DNA from: Bactrocera neohumeralis
Taxonomy: Eukaryota; Arthropoda; Insecta; Diptera; Tephritidae
Assembly (NCBI RefSeq): GCF_024586455.1
Contig: NW_026089624.1
Location: forward strand, 8,461,341 to 8,525,340
Direction of reading: 5' to 3'
DNA length: 64,000 nt
In this document: one piece after another, positions 43,646-55,052 of the stretch
How the letters are laid out: each line of letters starts with the position of its first letter
Position numbering within the stretch: position 1 is the first letter of the stretch
Position numbers and translations under genes: made by a program
The notes under the pieces: model-generated
Told to the model about the DNA's origin: nothing
What the model saw: only the letters and a program-made list of their open reading frames with translations
Databases searched by the model: none

Positions 43646-44095
43646 ATGTAATTAATATTCATTAATTGTACCTGACCTTATATATTTAATTTTGTCTAGT
43701 AATTTTTTTTATAATAAGTAGATTGATTTAAAACTGTATATATAAAAAGGGTGAAAGTAGGCCTCCTGGTGAACCGAACACCCAACAAAGATCGGTAACT
43801 CGCCTACATTGCAACTTCAGAGGTGGTGAGGAAGAGCAATAAATATTCAATAAACTTTTGTTTGAAAAATATTCTTGAAAGTTCTCATTAATGTTTTCCG
43901 TTACAAATACTTTTTCACAAAAAAGTTGGTCTAGTACATTTCTTTTAATTACATCCCTGTGCCTAAAAAAGACAGATTTCGATCAGGTGATCTCAGCTGT
44001 GAAAAATTCTTGGAAAACAGCTGATTCTTTTGTTACTTGTAGGTTTATACAATGCTGCTTACTAAGCTTATATTAGTAAAGCATTGTAGAATACA

Positions 44096-46330
44096 CTGGT
44101 GCCCCCGTTTGCGTCGACCCGATTTGCGTCGCAAAATATGTATGTACATACTAGAGACCTCTAGTACATACATACATATGTATTGTACAATGTTTTCAAT
44201 TTGCGTCGTTAATTTCAGTTTCGGTCGTTTGAATGCCTACGTATGCAGCAATGTACATATGTATATACATACATATTCAGTTACAGAAAATAATTTTTCC
44301 GTAAAAAGGGGATTCCCAATTATGGGCATATATGCAAGTGCTGCACATAGAAATATGTATTTCGGCAGAGAATTTCCGTCGCAGTTGCGGTTTCAGTTGG
44401 CTATTAATCACGCGAAAAAATGAGTCAAAAGCGCAAACAAATCAGTGTCGAATTGAAATTAGACATACTAAAACGTTTTAAGTCGGGTGAAAAAGCCATT
44501 GACATCGCAAAACATCTTAACTTAGCTTCGTCTACTGTAAGGACAATTTGCAACCGAGATGCTGACCAAATCACAAAATTTGCAAAAACTGCTACCTCGC
44601 TACAGTCACAACAAGTCAAAGTAAGAAGTCCGCTGTTGATTAAAATGGAAGCTCTTCTGTCGGTTTGGATTGAAAATGAGAACCAAAGAAAAGTGCCCCT
44701 GAGCAAAATGATTATTCAAAATAAGGCCATCAGCATCTTTCATGATCTACAGAATGATACTCCATCAACAAGCAGTGGAAGTTCCGAAAAATTTGAAGCA
44801 AGTAACGGTTGGTTCCAACGCTTTAAATCTAGGGCAAATTTGCATAATATCTCTCTAAAAAGAGAATCGGCTAGCGCTGATAAGCCAGCTGCGGAAAAAT
44901 TTAAGCTTGAACTACAAGCTATTGTCAAAGAAGGGAGATATTCTCGCAAGCAGGTCTTGAATGTCGATGAAACTGGCTTGTATTGGAAGCGGTTGCCTAA
45001 AAAAACCTACATTTCCAAGGCCGAAAAATCTGCTCCTGGGTATAAAGCATCTAAAGATCGACTTACCCTTCTTCTAGGTGGAAACGCAGAAGGGGATTTT
45101 AAATTCAAGCCATTTCTTATTTACCAGTCTGAGAATCCAAGAGCCCTTAAAAATGCGAATAGAAGTGATCTTCCGGTTCACTGGCGTGCTAATAAGAAAG
45201 CATGGATGACTGCCACGCTATTTACAGATTGGATTAAAAATTGCGCTGTTCCCGAACTGAAAGATTATTGTTGCTCTCAAAAGATTGATTTTAAAATGCT
45301 GTTACTGATGGACAATGCTCCAGGACATCCCATATATTCAGATGATATTTCTGAAAATATAAAAATTGTTTTTATGCCTCCTAACACCACCTCTATCATA
45401 CAGCCGATGGATCAAGGCGTAATATCCAACTTTAAGTCTTACTATCTACGGCGAACATTTTCTCAACTTATAGAAGCAACTGATAAAGCAGATAAATTAA
45501 CCATACCGCAGTTTTGGAAGGATTACAATATCAAGATGGCTGTCGAAAATATTGGTTTTGCATGGAAAGAAGTTAAAGTGACTTGTATGAATGGAAGTTG
45601 GGGAAATATATGGCCAGAGTACTTGCTTAAAAACAATGTTCCGATTAACGATATACCAACTGTTCGGGAAGAAATTGCTAATCTGGCTAGGGAAAATAAT
45701 ATTGAAGGAATGGGGATTGAGGATATCAACGAACTGTTAAACTTACAGGATGAAGAGCTCACAAACGAAATGTTATTAACTTTTGGTACTGAACATACGT
45801 TGGATGATGAAAGTGATCCGACCGTTATCCAAACAGAACCAAAAAAGCTAACAACTGCGCAAATCGCAAAAGGGATGGAACTGGTAGAACAGGCGATTGA
45901 AATTTTTTGCAACAATGATCCCGATGAAAATCGTAGTGCCAAGGCAAGTCAATCTCTTTCCGACGCCATACAATGCTACAAAAACGTTTACATGGAGAAA
46001 AAAGCAATTTTTATACAACAAACTTTGGACGCATTTTTATGCAAAAATGTAACTCAGCCCGAAGAAATTATGGACGACTAAGGTTTTAATTTCATCGCAT
46101 TTCTTTTTTAAATTGCTGTTTTGCTTTAAAAATGTGAGTTTGTTTTTATATATATATACATATATATAGATTAAAATAAATGTTTTGTATGCTATGTAAA
46201 TGCCTTCTTAAAAAGTTGCATTTTTTTTAACTCAGGAACAAATTAAAAATATTTTGCAGTAAGTATATGGGGAAATGTGTTTCGATTTGCGTCTACTTGA
46301 TTCGTTCAGTACACAAATCAAGAAACAATT
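44096..46330 (+). mobile_element. Tigger-like (pogo group) element, right terminal repeat not found
   Basis: The left end CACTGGTGCCCCCGTTTGCG follows a TA and resembles Tigger ends. The interior holds an intact transposase. GATTTGCGTC occurs near the left end and near 46284, but a complementary right end was not seen before the tandem duplication at 46334. Confidence 0.75.
44420..46081 (+). CDS. Tigger-type transposase, intact 553 codons
   Basis: The only uninterrupted full-length transposase in the window. Residues 1-55 form a CENP-B-like helix-turn-helix (ELKLDILKRFKSGEKAIDIA); about 70-150 are the second DNA-binding (Tc5/CENPB) domain with NGWFQRFKSRANLH. The DDE_1 core has D183 (NVDETGLYW), D298 (LLMDNAPGH) and D331 (IIQPMDQGVI), giving DD32D spacing. 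An acidic C-terminal tail of about 150 residues follows. Length fits Tigger transposases (about 500-600). The first ATG in frame follows a stop. It would cut and paste at TA. An alternative is a domesticated Tigger-derived gene, but the remnant left terminal repeat argues for a transposon. Confidence 0.9.
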   Translation: MSQKRKQISVELKLDILKRFKSGEKAIDIAKHLNLASSTVRTICNRDADQITKFAKTATSLQSQQVKVRSPLLIKMEALLSVWIENENQRKVPLSKMIIQNKAISIFHDLQNDTPSTSSGSSEKFEASNGWFQRFKSRANLHNISLKRESASADKPAAEKFKLELQAIVKEGRYSRKQVLNVDETGLYWKRLPKKTYISKAEKSAPGYKASKDRLTLLLGGNAEGDFKFKPFLIYQSENPRALKNANRSDLPVHWRANKKAWMTATLFTDWIKNCAVPELKDYCCSQKIDFKMLLLMDNAPGHPIYSDDISENIKIVFMPPNTTSIIQPMDQGVISNFKSYYLRRTFSQLIEATDKADKLTIPQFWKDYNIKMAVENIGFAWKEVKVTCMNGSWGNIWPEYLLKNNVPINDIPTVREEIANLARENNIEGMGIEDINELLNLQDEELTNEMLLTFGTEHTLDDESDPTVIQTEPKKLTTAQIAKGMELVEQAIEIFCNNDPDENRSAKASQSLSDAIQCYKNVYMEKKAIFIQQTLDAFLCKNVTQPEEIMDD

Positions 46331-46333
46331 AAT

Positions 46334-46627
46334 ACAAAGGGATTGAACTTTGCAAGAGTAATGCCTTTAGTGTGTGCCACCTTATGACCGAAAATTTTTC
46401 AAATCCAATAAAAAGTGCATAACGCCCTAAGTACCGAATATTTAGACTTCGGTACCTGTAGTTCACTGTTGATCGAAAACACAAAGGGATTGAACTTTGC
46501 AAGAGTAATGCCTTTAGTGTGTGCCACCTTATGACCGAAAATTTTTCAAATCTAATAAAAAGTGCATAACGCCCTAAGTACCGAATATTTAGACTTCGGT
46601 ACCTGTAGTTCACTGTTGATCGAAAAT
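46334..46627 (+). repeat. 147-bp tandem duplication, two nearly identical units
   Basis: Units 46334-46480 and 46481-46627 differ at about two positions (for example CCAATAAA versus CTAATAAA). 147 is divisible by three, so the minus-strand frame 46329-46694 reads through as two 49-residue repeats. It starts just right of the Tigger sequence. Confidence 0.9.
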
Positions 46628-46639
46628 GTTGGTCAATGT

Positions 46640-47245
46640 GTGATATACTATTGGGGTACTCACAACGTAAAGCATCGTAAAATCTTAAAATCATAAATTC
46701 TTATACTGGTTTAAAAAATTTGTTGTTGGATATACTCAAATAAGTTTACGCAAATACAACTCTGAACGCTATACTTTTGGTTCGTTGTAACTTATAACTT
46801 TATGAGACTATCTGAAACCCCTATATATGTATATAAGTGAAATTAAGGGATAATCATTTTTTTATTCTGTATGTCAAAAATGGGTTGAATGGGACCAATA
46901 CTTCCCTTAGCCTCCATATACTTAATATAAAGATTTTCGAACATTCCAGGAGACTTAATACCGCATTTATCGGCCAATATTTGAGTTATCCCAATGGAAA
47001 TAAGACAGCGTGTTTTACTCATAACTGTGTATCTTTGTGTCTTAAATAGATATATTTGAGCGAAAACTTCGTCTAACCCCTACATATTTAATATCAGGAT
47101 TTTCGAAAATTCGGCTGACTTTACTCCATATGATTGTATTTACACCTTTAATGTTTTTCCCTGGCTTTGACTCTTGCAAGTTACAAGAGTATAAAATGTT
47201 CGGTGGCACCCGAACCCAGCGCTTTCTTACTTGTTATTATGTACA
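46640..47245 (+). repeat. Right end of a dispersed fly repeat
   Basis: The text CCCTGGCTTTGACTCTTGCA ... GAGTATAAAATGTTCGGTGG ... CTTTCTTACTTGTT has the look of a very abundant fly repeat end. Probably the partner of 39815-39898, with everything between inserted or rearranged. The 70-codon frame at 46837 is not convincing. Confidence 0.4.
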
Positions 47246-47916
47246 TTTGCATTCATATGTGCATATTACATATAAACAATGAATAATAACATTTAGTTTT
47301 CGAAAAGATAATGTAAGCATTCCTTTGAGACCGAGAGCTGTTGCCACCATGAAAGTAAATTTCAAAATAAAAGAGAATACCAAATAGCGCAGAAAAATAT
47401 AGACCGCGCCACCTTAAATTCAAAGTTTTGGAAAATTTAGTGAAGCTGTAATTTAAATGGAGATTTCTTTCCACCGCTCTGTAGCTTTCAATAATTAGTT
47501 GTACGCTTCCATACGGTACTCCGGCAGTTCAAATTATCTTTAAATACCAATTAGGGGTCTATTAAAAAAGTTTATGTTTTAGGCGATGTGGTGCATCGAA
47601 ACTTGACATCGAATGTATCGCTTTTACCAAAATTAATAAAAAAATAATTTAAAAACATTCAAACTGCACATTAATGTACATTTGTTTATTTACATATGTT
47701 TACGAAATATACTTCAAGTTTTGAAAAATTGTCATTACAAAAAAACTTTGCTATATACATTTGAAATTTGACATTTTTGTAAGAATTAAAAAAATATAAT
47801 ACTGAATATATTTACAAAAATATTTTTTACAAAATACAATCTTCTTTTCCTATGCTTTGCAAGGATAGAATTTTATTCATAAATTTAAGTTGTATACTAG
47901 ATTTATTTGTTTTCTT
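47246..47916. other. No recognisable feature
   Basis: AT-rich; short frames only, no motif and no terminal repeats seen. Confidence 0.35.
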
Positions 47917-48448
47917 ATACCATGTTCAGACCGAAAATTTGAAAGGATTAGATTACATTTAAGCCCTTCACTAATCAGCCCGTTCTCACTGCCGTTGAAA
48001 AGATGAAAAACAGCAGTTTTTGCCATTCAAGAATTCCCATCGCTCAATATTTATCAAGAGAAAACATTGTCATACAGTATTTTGAAATAAAAGTCGTATT
48101 CTTTTAAATATTTTCCATAAAATGGACGCATTTTTTCATTTGGGAAGTCGATTTTCAGGTGAAATTAGATTCATTGCTGTAAAAAAATGGTTGGCTTACA
48201 TTTCTTTCCCTTTGTAGTGTCTAAATCAGCTGTGATAATGTAATAGATTTCCAATGCTGACAAGTAGATGGCGAAAATCAGAGTCGCACAGAGAGATTTA
48301 GCGTGGATTAGAATGATTTGAAATTCCGATAAAGTGATTTCGAACTGTCATTTTTGTATGGCGACATCTTGATAAATTTATAAGACTAGTGGGATAAATC
48401 ACTCAACAGGCGAAATCGTGTGATCAAGTGTCGGTCTGAACATAGTAT
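47917..48448 (+). mobile_element. MITE with TACCATGTTCAGACCG ends, copy 2 (complete)
   Basis: TACCATGTTCAGACCG (47918-47933) and its complement with one mismatch (CGGTCTGAACATAGTA, to 48448) bound about 530 bp without coding sequence. The left 300 bp match copy 1 at 38561-38866. The target duplication could not be fixed. Confidence 0.75.
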
Positions 48449-48511
48449 TACTCTCTGACTAGATTTTAATAAATGTTCGGACGGAACAGATCTAGCAACA
48501 ATTGTTAAGCT

Positions 48512-49012
48512 TAGTATCCACCTCTAAAGAAATGTAAAAACTTCATATAAAAAAAACGCTTAAGAAACGGTCAAGAAACTTTCGGGCGATAAATTTACTT
48601 GTGCTAGTATGCAGCTCTAAAGAAATCTAGTACTAATTTTTAATACTTTTTTTCAATAAAATGCGAATATGGCAAACCTGGTTTTGCGGAGAAACATCAA
48701 ATCAACAATTGTTTCTTGAAGGAAATTCAAAGTAATCGTTAAATTCATCCTAAATTAGTTAAAATCATTATTATGAAGTATCGTTCATTTTGAAATGTTG
48801 TATAAAACTTACCAATCATCAACAGCATTCCTTAAATCGCAATCAAAATATTTATGTTACTACACACATACATAGATACATATTACACACAAAGTTTATT
48901 TTCTTTGTTTATGTTCTAATGTGGATCATTCACAATGCGTAACCAGCTGTCAAATTTACTTGAAGAAATAATGTGTTTTTTTTTCTTGAGCAATTACTTA
49001 AGAGGTGGATAT
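48512..49012 (+). mobile_element. About 500-bp MITE, copy b (plus)
   Basis: Same family as copies a and c, but its termini read ATCCACCTCTAAAG and complement instead of ACGCAGCTCTCAAG. Both ends changed together, so the terminal repeats remained paired. Confidence 0.75.
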
Positions 49013-49468
49013 GGACCTTTAAGTATTTCCATCTAGCTTTCCAACCGGAGTGTGCAAACTATGGCGGGGAATGTTTAGTTTAATATCTCATTTTGAAGAG
49101 GGTTTGCACAAAGGGGGAGGGGGCTGGGGGCTTGCTACCCCCCTCATTTGAAAGGTAATGAATGGAGCTTTTGAATAATAGCACCCTTCCCCCCCTAGGA
49201 CCACGGAGGGCTCTAGGGCAGCCTCCTGAAAATGGTGTAAAATCGCAGTTTTTCCATACAATTTTCACTAATTATTATAAAATGTATGTATTTTTACGCA
49301 TAGAGTGACTCTATGTTTATTATTTTTATTATTTCAATGAATTAAAGTGGAAATCCACTTTATTTAAATAATAAAAACACTGAAAATTAAAAATTGTATA
49401 TGTATCGGTAATACCAAGATAACCCAACCAACCATTTATACAAGACCCTGAAAAGTGAGCAATATATT
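49013..49468. other. No recognisable feature
   Basis: Contains a GC-rich patch (49105-49240, GGGGGAGGGGGCTGGGGG and CCCTTCCCCCCCTAGG) that may fold back on itself; no gene seen. Confidence 0.35.
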
Positions 49469-49674
49469 ACGTCCATATAACGAAAATTTTGAATAAAAAA
49501 TCGCGCGATTTTCAATATAATATATTACATTGAAACAAGCGCCGCAGGCGAAAATTATTAAATTTTCATTATATTTTCAGTATAATATATTACATTGAAA
49601 CAAGCGCTGCAGGCGAAAATTTGGAATAAAAAATCGCGCGATTTTTTATTCCAAATTTTCGTTATATGGACGTA
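49469..49674 (+). mobile_element. Foldback MITE of 206 bp with about 45-bp inverted ends
   Basis: TACGTCCATATAACGAAAAT ... ATCGCGCGAT at the left is mirrored by ATCGCGCGAT ... ATTTTCGTTATATGGACGTA at the right, almost without mismatch. Between them a unit of about 80 bp (AATATATTACATTGAAACAA, GCGCYGCAGGCGAAAAT) is repeated twice. Confidence 0.8.
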
Positions 49675-50242
49675 TTTTGTTAATACTTTCAACCTTCGAT
49701 CCGAAACGAGTCCTATGTAAAGTAACCCAAATGTATATAAGACCTACCATTTTGATTCGTTGGGTTATTACTGTCTTCCTTTTGTGCTTATTTTCTTCGT
49801 CGTTTGACAGTTCATATTCAGTAATTTTGCTTACATTTCAAGGAACAGTATAACACGTAATTGAAAGCTGTTTTATTTATTAAATTGTACATAAAATTGC
49901 AACTTAAAATTCATAATTTATCATTAATTCAATTAAATATATTTCAAAGAATGTGTGTGTGTTAAATTGGTTAAATTTTTTGCAAGCGGTGCAACAAAAA
50001 CCTCAAAAGAAGAGAGCCATTATTCGAGCAAATGTGAAAATGTGCGTTTTTTGCTTACTTATATCCAAAAAAACAAATTAACATTTAACAATAAATTTAC
50101 ATTTAAACCAAAGTTTAATTCATTGGCTATCCGTGCTATATAAATTTAAAAAAATCCGTGCACGCATTTAAGAGGAATAAGCAATGAAAATGAGATACTA
50201 AAGAAAACCCAACCCATTTAAACTTAAATTAGGTAAGAATTT

Positions 50243-50347
50243 CGGAATTCGATATAGGGTATACCTACCATATGTAGGTTTTGAGACAAGTTTAGGGCGT
50301 CAATATACAAGTATTTACAGACACATAAATGGGTATATCGAATTCCG
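50243..50347 (+). repeat. Small inverted repeat (14-bp arms)
   Basis: CGGAATTCGATATA at 50243 and its complement ending 50347 enclose about 75 bp. It may be a tiny foldback element or a solitary palindrome. Confidence 0.5.
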
Positions 50348-50389
50348 AGGTGAACTTACTATAATGACTGGACTAAAATACTAAAGGAG

Positions 50390-50710
50390 TTCAGGGCACG
50401 ATTCCGATTACTTTGGCGGAGGGGCGAAAAAAACGAATTTCCTTGCGCTATGTGCGGATATGGAAGCTTCTCCAGAGGAGGAATATGGAAAAAATTTATA
50501 AAAATAACTTATACTTTTTAAAATATTTCCGATTAAAAACTCAAAAATTTGCACTAAAAACACATGGTATTTCTCTGTGTTTCACTAAATTTTTCACTTA
50601 GTATATTTAAATATACGCTCTAAACGTTGAAATAAGTTCACATTTCACTTTTATTTTGTTATATTTTACCTAAATATATTTATTTCAAAATCACTTAGCA
50701 CACTCTTCGT
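50390..50710 (+). repeat. Left arm of a long inverted repeat (partner 62040-62370)
   Basis: From GGGCACGATTCCGATTACTT to ACTTAGCACACTC, this arm is inverted at 62040-62370 with moderate divergence. The outer end carries CCGATTACTTTGGCGGAGGG. More inverted identity continues beyond the piggyBac at 54050-54200 (partner 61895-62020). It looks like one old element of more than 11 kb with later insertions. Confidence 0.7.
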
Positions 50711-51137
50711 TGCAAAGGTTATGGAAGACATACACGCAACAATTAGTTGGTTGATTGAGTTGGGCTAGAAATTGCCCTTGTCGCTACATACGACACAACT
50801 TTTAACACAATTTTGAGGCCAACTTCATTTTGAATATTCACTTCGTTGCTTAACGTTTAACTGGTGACAAGCGGTCTCACAGGCCGAGCGGAGTCAGTGA
50901 AACATCATTTCACCCCCTTCCCTCGCTTCCTTTGTTTCAACGACTCAGTAGCTCAGTAGCTTCAGCTCAGTAGCACGCCGTACAGTAGGACAGTTGCTTC
51001 GTATTGCCTCATATCGGTAAATTATATCGACATAAACTTCGGCATGGGCCTCTCAGACCTTACGTCACCACTTGTGTAACTTTTTAATATAATTTTGCTT
51101 TATTATTTTTTTCGTATTTTTACAGTTTTTACTAACA

Positions 51138-52864
51138 ATGAGTGATTCTGCACCTCCAAAAAAGAAGCGTAAGGAGTTAGGAGTTAAAAATGTAGTGTCG
51201 AGCAGTGTGATTGAAGTTTATTTGGCTCAAGAAGATTCATGTGGATCAGAAGCTGAAAATGTTCCCGAAAACTTCATCCTAGAGCAAAGTGATCACGACT
51301 CGCATAGTGAACAAAGTGCTTCTGAAGATGAAAAACTAATTCAAGGGAATCAGCAGTCAGAAGGTGACAGTGATGATGAACCGTTATCAAGATTTGTTAG
51401 ATGTTTCTTTGGCAAAAATCATTCCAAGTGGGCAAAAAATTCGCCAAACAGATTTGTGCGAATAAGCCAGCACAACATTATAGCTCGTGTGCCGGAATCG
51501 AGGTTGAATGTTCATGACGAAAGAGACCCCTATTCACTGTGGAAGAAAATAATGAGTCCGGATATCTTAGAAGAAATATTGAAGTGAACAAATGAGAAAA
51601 TTCGTGAACTCAAATTGAAGCACAGCAGAGAAAGTCGTCCTGAACTACAAGATTTAGACATGGTCGAATTGTATGCATTCCTTGGTCTTCTTATGTATAC
51701 AGCTGTGTTCAAATCAAACCACGAAAATTGTGAGTACTTATTTGCAACGGATGGAACAGGAAGAGACATTTTTAGATCTGTTATGTCACAAAAAAGGTTT
51801 CTAAATATTTTGTTATGCTTGCGGTTTGATAATGGGACAGATAGAGAAGAAAGAAAACAGAATGATAAGCTAGCTGCGATTTCCAACATATTTGGAATAT
51901 TTGTGAATAACTGCCAAGCCCTATACAACATTGGAGAGTGTGCAACAATCGATGAAATGTTGATAGCTTTCAGAGGTCGTTCTTATTTTGTTTTGTATAT
52001 GCCAAATAAACCATCCAAGTACGGTTTGAAGATGATGTGTATGTGCGATGCCAAGACTAATTATTTTTATAATGGATATATCTACTGTGGTAAGGGATCT
52101 GATGGTGAAACTTTGACAAACGAAGAAAAGAAGTTTTTGGTTCCCTTACAAGCAGTGATTCGTTTGACGAAACCTATACACGGTAGTAACCGCAATGTCA
52201 CATTCGACAATTGGTTTACATCGATTGAATTGGTAAATGCTCTAAAAACACGAGGTCTGACATGTGTGGGTACTCTAACAAAAATAATAGAGAAATTCCC
52301 AAAGAGTTCTTGCCATCCAAATCAAGAGATGTGGGGTCTACACTCTATGGATTTACCAATCAAATGACTTTGATCTCTCACGTTTCAAAGCTAAATAAAG
52401 CTGTGTGTTTAGTATCTTCAATGCATCATAGTGAGTGTTTTGATGAAAATACAGGCAAACCTGAAATTATTGCCTATTACAATTCAACAAAAGGAGGCGT
52501 TGATGAGGTAGATAAAAAATGCTCCATATACACCTGCAGTCGCCGATCGCGAAGGTGGCCTATGGTGATCTTTTATCGAATGTTGGACATAACTACGGTG
52601 AACGCACATGTTTTATATCAAGCTGATGGTGCCAATACTATTAATCGTGGACATTTCATAAAAATATTGGCCAGAAACGCGGTATTAACACACATGCAGC
52701 GCAGAGTTTATAATACCCACATTCCACGCGATATACGCCTCAACTTAGCGCGTATTTTGGGTTCTGATTTGCCACCAGAACCACAAAACTCCGAGGTAAT
52801 ACCAAAATCACGGAAAACCTGTACCAGTTGTCCTCCTAAGTTAAATCGCAAGTCTAATTACTAA
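51138..52864 (+). pseudogene. piggyBac transposase, one stop and one frameshift
   Basis: The N-terminal 149 codons start MSDSAPPKKKRKELG, with a nuclear-localisation-like PPKKKRK, and end at TGA 51585. Coding continues as LYAFLGLLMYTAVFKSNHEN, CATIDEMLIAFRGRS (first Asp) and VTFDNWFTSIELV (second Asp). After a shift near 52290 come STKGGVDEVDKKCS (third Asp) and a C-terminal CTSCPPKLNRKSNY with a stop before CHSCKKK. Only two lesions, so it was lost fairly recently. Family length is about 590 residues, consistent with the pieces. Confidence 0.9.
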
Positions 52865-53127
52865 TGCCATTCATGTAAAAAAAAATGTATGCTTGCAGTG
52901 CGCTAAATAATTATGCCCTGACTGCCAATAAAAATTACCATAGATTGACCATTGACAGTTTTTTAAATTATATTTGTGAATTCATATTTCATTTTTTTTT
53001 TTGTTAATAAATATACCTTAGCTATAATAATAAATAGTATTTTTGTCATTATTTGTTGATTTCATTTTTTTTGTGCGTGATTATTGATCTTATCTCTGGA
53101 TTTTTGATTTTAGTTCCTACATAAGCT

Positions 53128-53636
53128 TAGTACGCAGCTCTCAAGAAACGTAAAAACTTCATATAAAAAAACGCTTAAGAAACGGTCAAGAAGCTTTCCT
53201 GCGATAAATTTACTTCTGCTAGTACGCAGCTCTCAAGAAATCTAGTACTAATTTTTAATACTTTTTTTCAGTAAAATGTGAATATTGCAAACCTGGTTTT
53301 GAGAAGAAACATCAAATCAACAATTGTTTCTTGAAGGAAAATCGAAGTAATCGTCAAATTCATCCTAAATTAGTTGAAATCATTATTATGAAGTATATTC
53401 CATTTTGAAATGTTGTATAAAACCTACCAATCATCAGCAACATTTCTTAAATCTCAATGAAAATATTTATGTTACCATACACATACACACATACATATTA
53501 CGCACAAAGTTTGTTTTCTTTGTTTATTCTCTCTTGCTCTTCTAATGTAGATCATTCACAATGCGTTACCAGCTGTCAAATTACTTGAGAAATAATGTAT
53601 TTTTTTTCTTGAGCAATTACTTGCGAGCTGCATACC
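53128..53636 (+). mobile_element. About 500-bp MITE, copy c, inside the piggyBac element
   Basis: Third copy of the family at 42555 and 48512. Ends TACGCAGCTCTCAAGAAA and CTTGCGAGCTGCATACC. It sits 3' of the transposase within the piggyBac boundaries. Confidence 0.8.
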
Positions 53637-53820
53637 AACCTATAGATTGTATTAGAAAGTTAATAATTAAAAATAACATTTAGAGTCTATTAAGTAGTTT
53701 TATTTTATCCTTTTATATATTCATTTAATGGTTTGAAAGACTGCAGTAAGCTATCGTATATAGTTTCGATGCTATAGACCATATAAAGCAGCGGCCTCTT
53801 AGCCGCTCGTCACCAGTTAA

Positions 53821-54290
53821 GTTACACAAAAACCGTGTCACTAGTTAAAGGTTAAACATGAGTTCGGAAGTTGTTGCTTTACTTATTATATATGACGCGC
53901 TCTCTTCGACAGCCGAAATAAAATGGCGAAATCGTTTCAAATCGCACGACCAACCCAAACACAATCCAACTAACACAACCAACTTGACAAAATATCAAAA
54001 AATTTTGATTTTCATCCAATCAGTTGTACAATTCGATGAAATTGGTACAATAATTGGTGCTTGTATGCCTTCCATTAGATTGTTTACAATTATGAGGAAA
54101 ACGAGCGTCGCCACATCTTAAACACCAAATATGTAGGATTCTTAACGATATTTCTTTGATTGTTTGTTTCGCGTTATTCTTTTTTCTATATTACCTATAA
54201 TAAAAATTACTTTCCAACATTTTTCAAGTTATAATTGAGTTGTGGACACTTTTTTCATATACATATGTATATGTGTAATATTTGATTTAT
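53821..54290 (+). other. Interior of the long inverted-repeat element, unassigned
   Basis: A frame at 53858-54121 (87 codons) has no family I recognise. Its end and the following 80 bases (54050-54200) are repeated inverted at 61895-62020, so it belongs to the arm of the large element and not to a unique gene. Confidence 0.45.
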
Positions 54291-54314
54291 ATTTAATAAA
54301 CATAAATAAGTAAA

Positions 54315-54960
54315 CATCTATCATTATTTAAGTCGCCAAGCACGATTTTGACATCGTGGCGGGGGCAGCTCTCATAAGCGCGTTCCATGCGCTCATAGAA
54401 GGCATCTTTGGTCACATCGTCCTTCTCTTCCGTCGGGGCGTGGGCGCAAATCAGCGATATGGTGAAGAACCTCGCTTTGATGCGGATTGTGGCTAGACGT
54501 TCATTCACCGGAGTGAATGATAGTACTCGGTGACGGAGTCTCTCTCCCATCACGAATCCTACACCAAACTTGCGCTCCTTTATATAGCCACAGTAGTAAA
54601 TGTCACAAGGACCTACTCGTCTCTGTCCTTGTCCCGTCCATCGCATTTCTTGGACGGCGGTGATGCCAGCCTTTGTTTTTACGAGGACATCAACCAGCTG
54701 GGCAGCGGCACCTTCCCAATTAAGGGACCGGACATTCCATCTGCATGCCCTCAATTCGTAGTGCTTATTTCGTTTGCAATGGCCGTCATCAAAAGAAGGG
54801 CTCTTATCCGAGGATGTTGTTGGTTTTTCATTGGAGTGGTTTTTTTACATGGCGGGTCCCAAACCCAGCGCACAACCCTATGCAGGGGATGTTTCGCCTT
54901 CTCACTTTAGCTCGCCTTCAAACGGATGTTCTTTGGCTACCCAGAGGATACTTGGTCAAA
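54315..54960 (-). mobile_element. RTE-type LINE, 5' fragment with endonuclease start
   Basis: The 153-codon minus frame (54293-54754) starts MRACRWNVRSLNWEGAAAQL and includes AVQEMRWTGQGQRRVGPCDI, FTPVNERLATIRI, AHAPTEEKDDVTKDAFYERM and VKIVLGDLN. These are the N-terminal two thirds of an apurinic-type endonuclease. The element is cut at about 54315. Unusually, a 5' end without a 3' end was kept, which points to later deletion. Confidence 0.85.
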
Positions 54961-55052
54961 GATCGGAAGTAGTGAGCTGCTTGAGCCATGTGTAAAAGAA
55001 TCGTTTCTGGCCACTTCCAAGTGAATGGCGATCAGAGAACTTGACTCCATCC

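Larger units (their letters stand above)
50861..53816 (+). mobile_element. Second piggyBac element (2956 bp)
   Basis: Flanked by TTAA (50857-50860 and 53817-53820). Ends are CTGGTGACAAGCGG and the complement of CTGGTGACGAGCGG. It contains the transposase below and, near its right side, a copy of the 500-bp MITE. It interrupts the left arm of the long inverted repeat. Confidence 0.85.

Noticed and set aside
46329..46694. 121-codon minus-strand protein with two 49-residue repeats
   Set aside because: Explained by the 147-bp tandem duplication; a single unit gives only a short chance frame.
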